From the NCBI GenBank assembly GCA_947446975.1, contig CANFHM010000026.1, forward strand, positions 1-32,819: a stretch of 32,819 bases of DNA. The letters run 5' to 3'. Below are positions 8,104-16,293 of the stretch, piece after piece. Origin of the DNA: Microthrixaceae bacterium. GTDB taxonomy: Bacteria; Actinomycetota; Acidimicrobiia; Acidimicrobiales; Acidimicrobilacustridaceae. The notes under the pieces were generated by a model. The model searched no databases, was not told the origin of the DNA, and saw only the letters and a program-made list of their open reading frames with translations. The position numbers and the translations under genes are program-made. Within the stretch, counting starts at the first letter, position 1. Each line of letters starts with the position of its first letter.

Positions 8104-8715
8104 ATGACCGATCCGCTCGCCGCCTTCACCGATCTCGCCCGTCGCCGCCGTTCCAACCTTCGGATCGATCCCGACCGGTCGATCGATCCGGACCTGCTCG
8201 ACCGACTCATCGAGGTGGCCGCCACCGCACCCAACCATCACCGCACCACCCCCTGGCGATTCCGGATCATCACGGGGACCGGTCGCGACGGACTGGGCCG
8301 GGCCCTGGCCGCCGGACTGGGTGCTGGACCGGGTGCTGGACCGAGTGCCGGCGGCGAGCAGGGCACCGCCGCGGACGCCGCGGACCCGAAGGTGGCCAAG
8401 GCGCTCGTGAAGTATCTCCGGGCACCGGTGATGGTGGTCGTGGCCGCCCGGAGCGGCGACGACCCGATCGTCACCCTCGAGAACCGCGACGCCGTCTCCG
8501 CGGCGGTGCAGACCCTGCTGCTGGCCGCCACCGCCGCCGGTCTGGCCTCGTTGTGGTCCACGGGTGCCGCCGCCACCTCGGCGGAGGTCGCCCGGTTCTG
8601 CGGGTTCGATCCCTCCGACACGATCATCGGGCTCATCTACCTCGGCTGGCCCACCGCGGAGCTCGAACCCGTCGATCGTCCGGCCCCGGAGATCCTCCAC
8701 ATCGACCGCGCGTAG
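8104..8715 (+). CDS. Nitroreductase family protein
   Basis: A 203-residue protein of the FMN-dependent nitroreductase superfamily. The N-terminal RRRRSNLRI and AATAPNHHRTTPWRFRII segments match the FMN-phosphate-binding and NxxxxxPWxF-type region. DAVSAAVQTLLLAATAAGLASLW is the dimer-interface helix, and GLIYLGWP matches the C-terminal flavin-contacting strand. Between them is a low-complexity Gly/Ala/Pro insertion encoded by a 12-bp DNA repeat. Divergent from the M15 peptidase gene. Substrate unknown. Confidence 0.87.
   Translation: MTDPLAAFTDLARRRRSNLRIDPDRSIDPDLLDRLIEVAATAPNHHRTTPWRFRIITGTGRDGLGRALAAGLGAGPGAGPSAGGEQGTAADAADPKVAKALVKYLRAPVMVVVAARSGDDPIVTLENRDAVSAAVQTLLLAATAAGLASLWSTGAAATSAEVARFCGFDPSDTIIGLIYLGWPTAELEPVDRPAPEILHIDRA
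8314..8349 (+). repeat. Three in-frame 12-bp tandem repeats in the nitroreductase-like gene
   Basis: Units 8314-8325, 8326-8337 and 8338-8349 (GGACYGRGTGCY) encode GLGA, GPGA and GPSA. Copy-number change would keep the reading frame, so the loop length could vary between strains. Confidence 0.8.
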
Positions 8716-8718
8716 GGT
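8713..8718 (+). promoter_or_regulatory. -10-like TAGGGT hexamer for the first tandem membrane-protein gene
   Basis: TAGGGT lies 7 nt before the ATG at 8726 and overlaps the TAG stop of the nitroreductase-like gene, so a leaderless start is possible. It is identical to the hexamer before the methyltransferase gene. Confidence 0.45.
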
Positions 8719-8725
8719 TGCACCG

Positions 8726-9319
8726 ATGGCTCGTCAGAAGACCCGCGCCCGCGGCCCCCGACCCGACCGCTCCCCCGCACCGGCCCGGGTCCATCGCACC
8801 CGGCTCGTCTCGATCGTGTGCACGGCGGCATTCATCGCCATGTTCTTCGCCGCCCCCACCGTGATGGGCAGTCCGCTGTTCATCATCCCCACGATCGTCG
8901 GGGTGGTCGCCCTCGTGGCCACCATCCGTGACTCCCGTCGACCCGACGGCCCCGATGCCCAGACCCTCGAGCCCGACGCGCTCGCCAACGCCACCAAGCG
9001 GCAGCCCGTGGAGGTCGACGGGCTGCTGTTCTCGGGTGGCGCGGTGCGGGCCGCCGCCGTCAAAGGTCGGCTCCGGGTCACCGACCGCCGGATGATCTTC
9101 GAGGGGGCCGATGGTGCCATCCGGTTCGACGTCCCGATCGGAAAGGTCACCTTGGCCGGCACCCCCGGGTTCTGGCGACCACAGCTCGATCTCGAGATCA
9201 ACCAGGTGAACCACACCGTGCGGTTCCTGCCCATGTGGGATCTCGGCGCCACGTTCGTCGGGCCGATCATCGCCGGCGAATGGTTCGCCCAGCTCCGCGA
9301 GCTCGGGGCCGGCGGATGA
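8726..9319 (+). CDS. Membrane protein with C-terminal GRAM/PH-like domain, tandem copy 1
   Basis: A 197-residue protein of unknown function. A basic N terminus (about 1-25) is followed by two hydrophobic segments (about 28-65), then a cytoplasmic domain rich in beta strands. The KGRLRVTDRRMIFEG segment resembles GRAM or bacterial PH-like lipid-binding domains. The end, WDLGATFVGPIIAGEWFAQL, is closely similar to the end of the next gene. The ATG at 8726 was chosen because the frame upstream overlaps the nitroreductase-like gene. Overlaps the next gene by 4 bp (ATGA), so the two are probably translationally coupled. Confidence 0.72.
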   Translation: MARQKTRARGPRPDRSPAPARVHRTRLVSIVCTAAFIAMFFAAPTVMGSPLFIIPTIVGVVALVATIRDSRRPDGPDAQTLEPDALANATKRQPVEVDGLLFSGGAVRAAAVKGRLRVTDRRMIFEGADGAIRFDVPIGKVTLAGTPGFWRPQLDLEINQVNHTVRFLPMWDLGATFVGPIIAGEWFAQLRELGAGG

Positions 9320-9951
9320 CCGACGACACCACCATCGGGCGGACCAATCCCGTCCAGTCGAAGGCCCGCGCCCGACGGGGCATGATCCTGGCGTTCTGGT
9401 GGGGCATCGTGCTGCTGGGCCTGTTCGCCGTGTCCAGCGGCGGGCCACCGGTCCTGGTCGTGCCGGTCATCCTGATCGGCATCATCGTCGCCTCCAACAC
9501 CATCATCGTGATCCGGGGCACGGGCCCCGAACAGCAGGCGCTGGCGCCGGGTCGCTTGGCCCGGGCCGATGCCGAGGAGGACCCGGTGGCCGTCACCGCC
9601 AGCCGGTCGCCGAAGCGGAACGGTTCGGAACGCACCCGCCGGGCCGGGGTCCTGCACTACGAGCGGCGTCGGCTCCGTTTCACCTACTACGAGACCCTGC
9701 AGAAGCGGACCTCTGCATCGGGTCCCATCGACCCGACCGACGAGATCACGGTCTTCGACACCAGCCCCCGCGACATCGAACTCGGCCCCCGCCCCACCGC
9801 ACTGCGCCCCGCACTCTCCCTCACCATCGATGGATCACTGCATGTGATCGAGTTCAGCCCGGCGATGGATCTCGGCGCCGGTGTCGTCGGCGCCATCGTC
9901 GCCGGCGCATGGTTCGACCAACTGCTCGAACTCGGCGCCCGCCCGGGATGA
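9316..9951 (+). CDS. Membrane protein with C-terminal GRAM/PH-like domain, tandem copy 2
   Basis: A 211-residue protein with the same plan as its upstream neighbour: two hydrophobic segments (about 23-60) followed by a soluble domain of about 140 residues with HYERRRLRFTYYE in the position of the neighbour's KGRLRVTDRRMIFEG. The C terminus, MDLGAGVVGAIVAGAWFDQL, aligns with the neighbour's. The pair therefore looks like an old tandem duplication, with divergence greatest in the middle. Function unknown; a hetero-oligomeric membrane complex is an inference from the coupling. Confidence 0.72.
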   Translation: MTDDTTIGRTNPVQSKARARRGMILAFWWGIVLLGLFAVSSGGPPVLVVPVILIGIIVASNTIIVIRGTGPEQQALAPGRLARADAEEDPVAVTASRSPKRNGSERTRRAGVLHYERRRLRFTYYETLQKRTSASGPIDPTDEITVFDTSPRDIELGPRPTALRPALSLTIDGSLHVIEFSPAMDLGAGVVGAIVAGAWFDQLLELGARPG

Positions 9952-9968
9952 ACCGCCCGGGATGAACC
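9941..9968 (+). repeat. 14-bp tandem duplication across a stop codon
   Basis: GCCCGGGATGAACC occurs twice in perfect tandem (9941-9954, 9955-9968), and a decayed third unit with GCGGGATGAGCC follows. The TGA stop of the upstream gene (9949-9951) lies inside the first copy. The repeat makes up much of the spacer before the phosphatase gene. Confidence 0.8.
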
Positions 9969-10017
9969 ACTGCGGGATGAGCCGGTACGGGGTGATCCGG
10001 CGTGGGAGCATGAGCGA

Positions 10018-10833
10018 GTGACCGAGCCCACCACGACCGCCCCGCCCACCGGACTCCCCGGCCCCGATGCCGATCCCGCACTGCTCGCCCTCGCCGTCGA
10101 GCTGCTGCAGGAGGCGGGGGACCTCACACTGAAATGGTTCGATCGCGAGGATCTCGCCATCGATCAGAAGGGTGACGGCACCCCGGTCACCGAGGCCGAT
10201 CGTGCCGCCGAGCGTCTCATCCGCGAACGGCTGGATGCCGCCCGTCCCGATGACACCGTCCTCGGCGAGGAGGAGGCCGACAAGCAGGGCACCAGCGGCA
10301 TCACCTGGATCATCGACCCCATCGATGGCACGAAGGCGTTCACCCGCGGCGTGCCGCTCTACTCCAACCTGCTCGGGGTGTTCGACGAGCACGGTCCCCT
10401 GATCGGCGTCATCCACCTCCCGGCGCTCGGCATCACCGTGTACGCCGGCCGCGGCACCGGCTGCTTCCGCAACGGCACGCCCGTCCGGGTCAGCGATCGC
10501 TCCGATCCCGCCGCCTGTGTGCTGTCCTCCAGCGGGTTCAACCCCTGGACCGATGCGGCACTGCTCGGCGTGAAGCGGGCCGAGTTCCAGCTGCGCACCT
10601 GGGGAGATGGCTACGGCTACGCGATGGTGGCCTGCGGGGCGCTCGACGCCATGGTCGATCCCTCCGTCTCGCTCTGGGATGTGGCGCCGCTCCCGGTCAT
10701 CATGGCCGAGGCCGGCGGCTGCTTCACCGCACTCGACGGCTCCGCACCCACGCTCGAACCGGGCCGGTCCACCTCCGCAGTCGCCACGAGCGCGGCCATC
10801 CACGCCGCGGTCATCGCCGCCCTCGCCTCCTGA
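10018..10833 (+). CDS. hisN: Histidinol-phosphatase / inositol monophosphatase family protein
   Basis: A 271-residue Mg-dependent phosphatase of the inositol-monophosphatase superfamily. Metal-binding motifs are GEEE (83-86), D100-P-I-D103-G-T-K and W220-D221-V-A-P. The GDGYGY block (197-202) with the following VACGALD matches HisN-type histidinol-phosphate phosphatases, which remove phosphate from histidinol phosphate in histidine synthesis. GTG at 10018 is the only good start; a nearby ATG at 10010 is out of frame. No other his genes are visible, so assignment to HisN rather than another inositol phosphatase rests on the motif. The copper cluster starts 32 bp downstream. Confidence 0.85.
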   Translation: MTEPTTTAPPTGLPGPDADPALLALAVELLQEAGDLTLKWFDREDLAIDQKGDGTPVTEADRAAERLIRERLDAARPDDTVLGEEEADKQGTSGITWIIDPIDGTKAFTRGVPLYSNLLGVFDEHGPLIGVIHLPALGITVYAGRGTGCFRNGTPVRVSDRSDPAACVLSSSGFNPWTDAALLGVKRAEFQLRTWGDGYGYAMVACGALDAMVDPSVSLWDVAPLPVIMAEAGGCFTALDGSAPTLEPGRSTSAVATSAAIHAAVIAALAS

Positions 10834-10865
10834 CGCTCGGCCGTCGCCTCCAGTCACACCGACCC

Positions 10866-12545
10866 ATGCGCCCCCTCCTGACCCACCGGCCGCTCCGTCG
10901 CCTCCTGCTCGTCGTCGCCACCGGCCTCACCGTCCTCAGCGGTGTGCTGGCCCTCGGCACCGGCGTGGCCAGCGCCCACGCCGGGCTCGTCGCCACGAGT
11001 CCCGCCGACGGCACCTCGGTCACCCCCTCGCCCGATGCCGTGAGCGCCACGTTCTCCGAGCGCGTCTCGATCGGCGTGGGTGGTCTCACCGTCCGCAACA
11101 CCCGGGGCCTGCGGGTCGACACCGGGTCGAGCACCCTCGACCCGGCCGGCACCACCGTGCGCGTCGCCCTGCAGCCCGCACTCCCCGACGGCACCTATGT
11201 GGCCACCTACCGCGTGCTGTCGGCCGATGGTCATCCGGTCAGTGCGTCGTTCCTGTTCGGCGTCGGATCCGGACCCATCGACCAGACCGCCGTCACCAGC
11301 GGCGCCGCCAACCGGGTCTGGGAGATCGCCGGGGCGGTGGCCAGATTCCTGATGTACGTCTCGGCGCTGCTGGCCGCCGGCATCGCCTTCTTCGTGGCCT
11401 TCCTCCATGATCAGGACGAGGATCGCTGGCGACTGATCGGCTGGGCCCGGATCGCCACCATCACGGCGGTGTTCGGCGCCGCCGGGATCATCCTCGTGCA
11501 GGCGGCACTGCTGTCGGGCCGGGGCGTCGCCTCGGTCACGGATGGTTCGGTCCTCGCCGATGTCCTCGACAGTCGACTCGGCTGGTCGCTGGCCGTGCTG
11601 GTCATGGGTCTCATCGCCGTGCATCTCTCCACCGATGTCAGGAACCTCACCGCCTCACAGGCGCTCGCCCTGTACGGCGGCCTGGCCACCGCCGGATCCT
11701 TCGCCATCTGGGGCCACTCCACCGAGCTGACCCCGATCTGGCTCAGCACCGTCGCCGATGTCGTGCATGCCACCGCGGCCGCGGTCTGGTTCGGCGGCAT
11801 CATCGGCCTGGTGGTGGTGCTGCGCCGACCCACGGACCAGCCGGTCGCATCCACCGCCCGGATCGTGCAGCGCTTCTCCGGTGCAGCGGCCATCACGGTG
11901 GCGTTCCTCGCCGCCGCCGGTCTGGTGCTCAGCTGGAACGCCACCGGCGGATCGGTGGATTCCCTGATCTCCACCACCTATGGCCGTCTCCTGCTCGTGA
12001 AGGTGCTCATCACCGGGGCGATCCTCGCTGTCGCCGGGTACAACCGCTCCCGGCTCGTGCCGGCGCTGGTGGACGACGACGATCCGCCGGAGGCCGGCTG
12101 GCGACGACTCCGCCGGTCCGTCTCCATCGAGGCGATCGCCCTGGTCCTGGTGCTGGCCCTCACCTCGGTGCTCGTCAACGTCACGCCCGCCCGCACCGCC
12201 GTGGCCACCCGTGACCGGGTCGTCAACCAGACCCAGAGCGTGCCCACCGGCACGGTGAACCTCGTGGTGGTCCCTGCCCGTGTGGGTCCGAACACCCTCC
12301 ACATCCAGTACGCCGACGCCGCCGGCCGACCGATCGATGTCGCCAACACGCTCACGATCGAGTTCTCCCTCGCCTCGGCCGACCTCGCCGCCATCAGCCG
12401 CCAGACCTCCAAGGCCGGGCCCGGTCATTTCATCTACACCGGTCCGGAGCTCTCCATCGCCGGCACGTGGACGGTTACCCTCGTGGCACGAACCAGCGAC
12501 TTCTCCGAGCAACGCAGCACCTTCGCCGTGCCCATCCGCAACTGA
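10866..12545 (+). CDS. CopC-CopD copper resistance/import fusion protein with YtkA-like tail
   Basis: A 559-residue fusion. Signal peptide about 1-37, then an exported CopC domain (38-140) whose Cu(II) ligands are visible: the new N-terminal H38 after SA-HAG, plus D121 and H123 in SADGHPVS. A CopD domain follows with about eight membrane helices (about 155-440), then an extracytoplasmic beta-rich tail (about 450-559, VNLVVVPARVGPNTLHIQYA) like YtkA/FixH domains. CopCD proteins move or buffer copper at the membrane. No clear Shine-Dalgarno precedes the ATG. Followed 20 bp later by a YcnI-type gene, a known partner, which supports a copper role. Confidence 0.92.
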   Translation: MRPLLTHRPLRRLLLVVATGLTVLSGVLALGTGVASAHAGLVATSPADGTSVTPSPDAVSATFSERVSIGVGGLTVRNTRGLRVDTGSSTLDPAGTTVRVALQPALPDGTYVATYRVLSADGHPVSASFLFGVGSGPIDQTAVTSGAANRVWEIAGAVARFLMYVSALLAAGIAFFVAFLHDQDEDRWRLIGWARIATITAVFGAAGIILVQAALLSGRGVASVTDGSVLADVLDSRLGWSLAVLVMGLIAVHLSTDVRNLTASQALALYGGLATAGSFAIWGHSTELTPIWLSTVADVVHATAAAVWFGGIIGLVVVLRRPTDQPVASTARIVQRFSGAAAITVAFLAAAGLVLSWNATGGSVDSLISTTYGRLLLVKVLITGAILAVAGYNRSRLVPALVDDDDPPEAGWRRLRRSVSIEAIALVLVLALTSVLVNVTPARTAVATRDRVVNQTQSVPTGTVNLVVVPARVGPNTLHIQYADAAGRPIDVANTLTIEFSLASADLAAISRQTSKAGPGHFIYTGPELSIAGTWTVTLVARTSDFSEQRSTFAVPIRN

Positions 12546-12565
12546 TCCACCAATCGAGGTCATCC

Positions 12566-13249
12566 ATGTCGTCACTGCTCCGGTCCGCACTCGCCGCCTC
12601 GGCTGCGATCCTCCTCGTCACCATCGCCTCCGTGGCCCCGGCATCGGCGCATGTCGAGGCGAGCAGCATGGAGACCGCCGGAATCACCACCGTCACCCTC
12701 AACGTCGAACATGGCTGCGGCGAGCTCGACCTCACCGGACTGCGGGTGCAGCTCCCCGAGGGCTCCACCGGTGTCACCGCCGAGAACCCGGGGTCCTGGA
12801 CCAACACCATCTCGGCCACCGAGATCTCCTGGTCGGGTGGACCACAGCCGGCCCATGAGGAGCTGGCGTTCGAGTTCGCCCTGAAGCTGGCGCAGCCGGC
12901 CGGCACGGTGGTGCGGTTCCCCACCATCGAACTGTGCCCCGGTGCCGAGATCGCCTGGATCGAGGTGACCCCCGAGGGTGGTCCCGAGCCCGAGCATCCC
13001 GCACCGCAGATCACGGTGGGCGGTTCGGGATCCATGGAGCACATGGCCATGGACCCCGCCCCTGACTCCTCCTCCACCACGAAGGCCGGCCCCGCCGCCA
13101 CCATGGCGCCCGAGCAGACCCCCATCACCCAGTCCGGCAGCGAGACCCATAACGCCGGTCTCGTCGTGCTGCTCGTCGTGATGGCGATCATCATCGGCGG
13201 CGCCGTGGTGCTCTACCTGCGGAACCGTCGCCCGAAGACGGACAGCTGA
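12566..13249 (+). CDS. YcnI/DUF1775 copper-binding lipid-anchored-like membrane protein
   Basis: A 227-residue exported protein. The signal peptide (1-28) ends in ASA, leaving H29 as the mature N terminus; in YcnI this histidine binds Cu(II) through a single-histidine brace. The DUF1775 core (about 29-145) contains LNVEHGCGE and a later tryptophan-containing PGSWTNT. A Met/His/Asp-rich linker with SMEHMAMD could offer further copper ligands. A C-terminal membrane helix (about 195-217) and basic tail RNRRPK anchor it to the outer face of the membrane; no lipobox is seen. A GAGGT element precedes the ATG. Its stop overlaps the CTG proposed as the start of the next gene. Confidence 0.9.
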   Translation: MSSLLRSALAASAAILLVTIASVAPASAHVEASSMETAGITTVTLNVEHGCGELDLTGLRVQLPEGSTGVTAENPGSWTNTISATEISWSGGPQPAHEELAFEFALKLAQPAGTVVRFPTIELCPGAEIAWIEVTPEGGPEPEHPAPQITVGGSGSMEHMAMDPAPDSSSTTKAGPAATMAPEQTPITQSGSETHNAGLVVLLVVMAIIIGGAVVLYLRNRRPKTDS

Positions 13250-14253
13250 GCATCCTGCGCCGACTCCTTCCCGCCGGGCTGCTCGCCGCAGTCCTGCTCC
13301 TGGTGGTCACGGCCCCGGCCGGGGCGGCGAACCTCGTGGCCACCGATGCTCGCTCCACGGTGATCGGCATCCAACCACCGGACTCCGGCGTCGAGGTCGG
13401 TGTCATCGGCGGCGATGCGGCACTGCGTGTCCGGGCCGAGCCCGGCCACGAGGTCATCGTGCTCGGGTACGACATGGAGCCCTACCTCCGCATCGCCGCC
13501 GACGGCAGCACCGCGGTGAACCGCCGTTCCCCCGCACGGGCCCTGAACGAGACCCGTACCGGCACCAGGTCCGACGCCACCGCCGATCCGACCGCCGCAC
13601 CTGAATGGATCCCGCTCGATGGTTCGGGGGAGGTCGTCTGGCATGACCACCGGATCCATTCGATGACCCCGGCCGACGACGGCCATCGCTGGACCATCAC
13701 GCTGCTGGTCGATGGTCGACGGGTGGAGGTCGAGGGTGAGCTCCGTCTGGAGCAGCCGCCCTCACCGCTTCCCTGGATCGCACTGATCGTGGGTCTGGTG
13801 CTGACAGCGGTGCTCCTCGGACGCCTGCGCCCCCACCCCAACGGCATCATCGCTGCGCTCATCGGTGCGCTGATCTCGTTGGCGCTGGCCATGATCACTG
13901 TTCTCGACACCCCGGCGGCACTCGGTCGGCAACCCCTGCCGATCCTGCTCACCGCGGCGGCGGAGCTGAGCGCCATGGCCGCTCTGCTGCTGTCGGGGCG
14001 CCCCCGGCGTCTGGCCACCGCTGCATCGCTCGCGCTCAGCGCCGGATTCCTCGCCACCGTGGCCCGGGACCTCGGCAGCGCATGGGTCCCCATGATCGGA
14101 CCGGCCGTGATCGCCCGGGCACTCGTGTCCATCGCGATCGCCTCGGTGATCTCCGGCACCGCCCTGCTCATCATCGGCGCCGGTCGACCGATCGAACCGG
14201 GGGACGACGGCACCCCCACCGATGAGGGCGTCCACGGCGGACAGGGCGCCTGA
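13246..14253 (+). CDS. Copper-cluster multi-pass membrane protein with exported N-terminal domain (probable CTG start)
   Basis: About 335 residues, family not recognised. The frame from 13246 reads (CTG)SILRRLLPAGLLAAVLLL, a clear signal peptide, followed by VVTAPAGAA. Next come an extracytoplasmic domain (about 35-170) and five hydrophobic segments (about 180-325). Between the in-frame stop at 13150 and the GTG at 13303 there is no ATG, GTG or TTG. Starting at 13303 would delete the signal peptide, so the CTG at 13246, which overlaps the previous stop as CTGA, is the likely start. Coupling to CopCD and YcnI genes suggests a role in copper handling. A sequencing error hiding a normal start cannot be excluded. 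Confidence 0.75.
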   Translation: MSILRRLLPAGLLAAVLLLVVTAPAGAANLVATDARSTVIGIQPPDSGVEVGVIGGDAALRVRAEPGHEVIVLGYDMEPYLRIAADGSTAVNRRSPARALNETRTGTRSDATADPTAAPEWIPLDGSGEVVWHDHRIHSMTPADDGHRWTITLLVDGRRVEVEGELRLEQPPSPLPWIALIVGLVLTAVLLGRLRPHPNGIIAALIGALISLALAMITVLDTPAALGRQPLPILLTAAAELSAMAALLLSGRPRRLATAASLALSAGFLATVARDLGSAWVPMIGPAVIARALVSIAIASVISGTALLIIGAGRPIEPGDDGTPTDEGVHGGQGA

Positions 14254-14255
14254 GC

Positions 14256-15113
14256 TCAGGCGATCTCGCTGGCCGTCGACCGGGCGATGCGCCGCTCCTC
14301 ATCGAATCGCTGATCCCATCGGCGGGCCCGGGCGATGGCCTCGGCATAGGCGCTCCGACGAGCTGAGGGTCCTTCGGTCCGATCCTCCCCGAGATACTGC
14401 GAACTGAGGCCCCAGCGCAGCTGGGCGATGGCCTCGGCCCGCAGCTGGCTCACCCGCGACTCGGTGACCCCGAGCTGGCGGGCGAGCTCCCCCGCACTGC
14501 GCTCCTCGAAGAACGCACCCAGGATCACCACCCGATGGCGCTCAGACAGCAGATCGACGGCATCGTGCAGATACCCCATGAGTTCCCGCTGCTCGAGCAC
14601 GACCGAGGGTTCGCCCTCCCGGCCGTCCACGAGCAGTTCCACCAGCGTCGTCTCGGCATCCTCCCCGCCACCCACCGGGCGGTCGAGGGCGATCGGGACG
14701 AGGCGGGCGAGGGCAGCGCGGACCCGCCGCAGATCGGCCTGCTCCAGTCCGAGCGCACCGGCGAGTTCGGTCTCGGTGGGGCGTCGGCCGAGGTCACCGA
14801 TGAGCGACTGCTCGGCGGCGTCGATGCGCCGGGCCATCGTGCGCAGGGGCCGTGGCGCCCAGTCAGCGGCGCGGGCGGCGTCGAGAACCGCACCGCGGAT
14901 GCGCAGCACTGCGTACCCCTCGAACGGCACCCCTCGCTCCGGATCCCATCGTCTGGCCGCCTCGACCAGACCCAGCGCCCCGGCTCGCAGGAGCTCATGC
15001 CGATCGACATGGGCGGGGAAGGACCCCGACACCTGCGCCACCACCCGACTCACAACGGAGAGCGCCCCCTCGACCAGCGCATCCCTGTCGGTTCCACCCT
15101 GCCCCTCGGTCAT
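14256..15113 (-). CDS. FliA/WhiG-like RNA polymerase sigma factor
   Basis: A 285-residue group 3 sigma-70 factor. Region 2 is seen as LLRAGALGLVEAARRWDPERGVPFEGYAVLRIRGAVLDA (quoted in pieces: GALGLVEAARRWDP; FEGYAVLRIRGA), region 3 as RRPTETELAGALGL, and region 4 helix-turn-helix as RSAGELARQLGVTESRVSQL. FliA/WhiG-type sigma factors direct motility or development genes; no flagellar or anti-sigma gene lies nearby. About 50 extra residues with many charges follow region 4. ATG at 15113. It converges with the copper cluster, 2 bp apart. Confidence 0.88.
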   Translation of the reverse strand: MTEGQGGTDRDALVEGALSVVSRVVAQVSGSFPAHVDRHELLRAGALGLVEAARRWDPERGVPFEGYAVLRIRGAVLDAARAADWAPRPLRTMARRIDAAEQSLIGDLGRRPTETELAGALGLEQADLRRVRAALARLVPIALDRPVGGGEDAETTLVELLVDGREGEPSVVLEQRELMGYLHDAVDLLSERHRVVILGAFFEERSAGELARQLGVTESRVSQLRAEAIAQLRWGLSSQYLGEDRTEGPSARRSAYAEAIARARRWDQRFDEERRIARSTASEIA

Positions 15114-15158
15114 CTCGCACCACCCGGTTCGGTGTTCCCACGCTCCTGCGACGTGTCC

Positions 15159-15179
15159 CGCTCCCGATGAGCGGGAGCG
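15159..15179. terminator. 8-bp hairpin downstream of the dehydrogenase-like gene
   Basis: CGCTCCCG (15159-15166) pairs perfectly with CGGGAGCG (15172-15179) around a five-base loop. On the minus strand it lies about 110 bp after the Rossmann-protein stop and before the sigma gene, so it may end that transcript. No U-tract follows. A second inverted repeat, CCGGATG/CATCCGG at 15239-15255, lies between. Confidence 0.4.
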
Positions 15180-15287
15180 CACTGTAGGAGTGGCCGAGCG
15201 TCAAAACCTGCGCAGGATGACCATCGTTCGATGAAGAGCCGGATGGCCCATCCGGTACCGCAGGCAGGTGAGGGATCGAGCGAACGA

Positions 15288-16292
15288 TCAGCCGCGTGGT
15301 GCGAGCGTGGCCCGGCCGTCGAAGGTGGCGGCGCGCACACCCCGGCGGGCCAGTTCCTGCAGGAACGGCAGCGGCTCGACGAGTTCGGCGAGTCCCGCCG
15401 CTCCGGACCGCCGCACCCGGCCCTCGATGGCGAACTGGGTGGCCACGGCGGCCACCGCACCGGCCGCCACCGCCGGACGGTCCATCGCGCCGAACACCAC
15501 GACATCACGGACGCGCCCGCGCTGACCGCGCAGCTCGACCCGCACCGCACCGGGCCCGCCCTCGGGATGGGTGGGCCACAGCATCGGCAGACGGGCAGTG
15601 AGTCGATCCCGGCGGGTGGCGGCCATCCGCGACGTGGCCCGCCGGAGTTCCGGGAAGGCCGGCACGAGGAGCATGGGGTCGGCCAGTTCGGCCCGGTAGC
15701 AGTCACGGGCACCGATCGGTTCGGGGAACCAGCACAGCTCGCGACCCGACCCGCCGGCCCGGCTCTCCCAGGCACCATCGCGCCAGTCCACACTCATCCG
15801 ACCGAGGGACCGATGGTGCTGGCGGGCGCAGGCCGGACCACCGGTGCCCGTGCTGGCCACATGGATCTCATCGACCTGATCGAAGAGTCGGGCGCCATGG
15901 GCAGCCAGCACGCACGTGAGCCCGGGGGCGAACCCGGCACCGATCACGACAGTGGTACCGAGCTGCCGGGCCTGACGATCGAGGGCCAGCAGTCCGCGCA
16001 CATCAGAGAGATCGTCAGACACCGACACGATCGGCGCACCACCGGCGAGCAGTGCCGCGGCCTGCTGGGCATGCACGCGTGGTCGGCCGGCCAGCACCAC
16101 GACATCGACGTCGAGCGGTGCGGTCAGATCGGACCTGTCGACCCGCGACCGCTCCCCGAGGCTCTGCGCGACCATCTCGGCGCGGGCATGGTCCTCATCG
16201 CGCAGCACGACCTCATCGGCGTCGGTGGACACGAGTTGTCGCGCCAGGCGCGCACCGACCGCACCGACACCGAGGATGGCGACCCGTGCCAT
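15288..16292 (-). CDS. Rossmann-fold saccharopine-dehydrogenase-like oxidoreductase
   Basis: A 334-residue protein with an N-terminal NAD(P)-binding fold: VAILGVGAVGARLARQL (4-20) carries GxGxxG. The middle contains VSDDLSDVRGLLALDRQA and VVIGAGFAPGLTCVLA, typical of saccharopine dehydrogenase-like/homospermidine-synthase-like proteins in which the second domain binds substrate. Reaction unknown. The ATG at 16292 follows the stop of the 45-codon gene by one base, implying co-translation and transcription from upstream, possibly from the tRNA-Ile promoter. Confidence 0.8.
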   Translation of the reverse strand: MARVAILGVGAVGARLARQLVSTDADEVVLRDEDHARAEMVAQSLGERSRVDRSDLTAPLDVDVVVLAGRPRVHAQQAAALLAGGAPIVSVSDDLSDVRGLLALDRQARQLGTTVVIGAGFAPGLTCVLAAHGARLFDQVDEIHVASTGTGGPACARQHHRSLGRMSVDWRDGAWESRAGGSGRELCWFPEPIGARDCYRAELADPMLLVPAFPELRRATSRMAATRRDRLTARLPMLWPTHPEGGPGAVRVELRGQRGRVRDVVVFGAMDRPAVAAGAVAAVATQFAIEGRVRRSGAAGLAELVEPLPFLQELARRGVRAATFDGRATLAPRG

Positions 16293-16293
16293 A

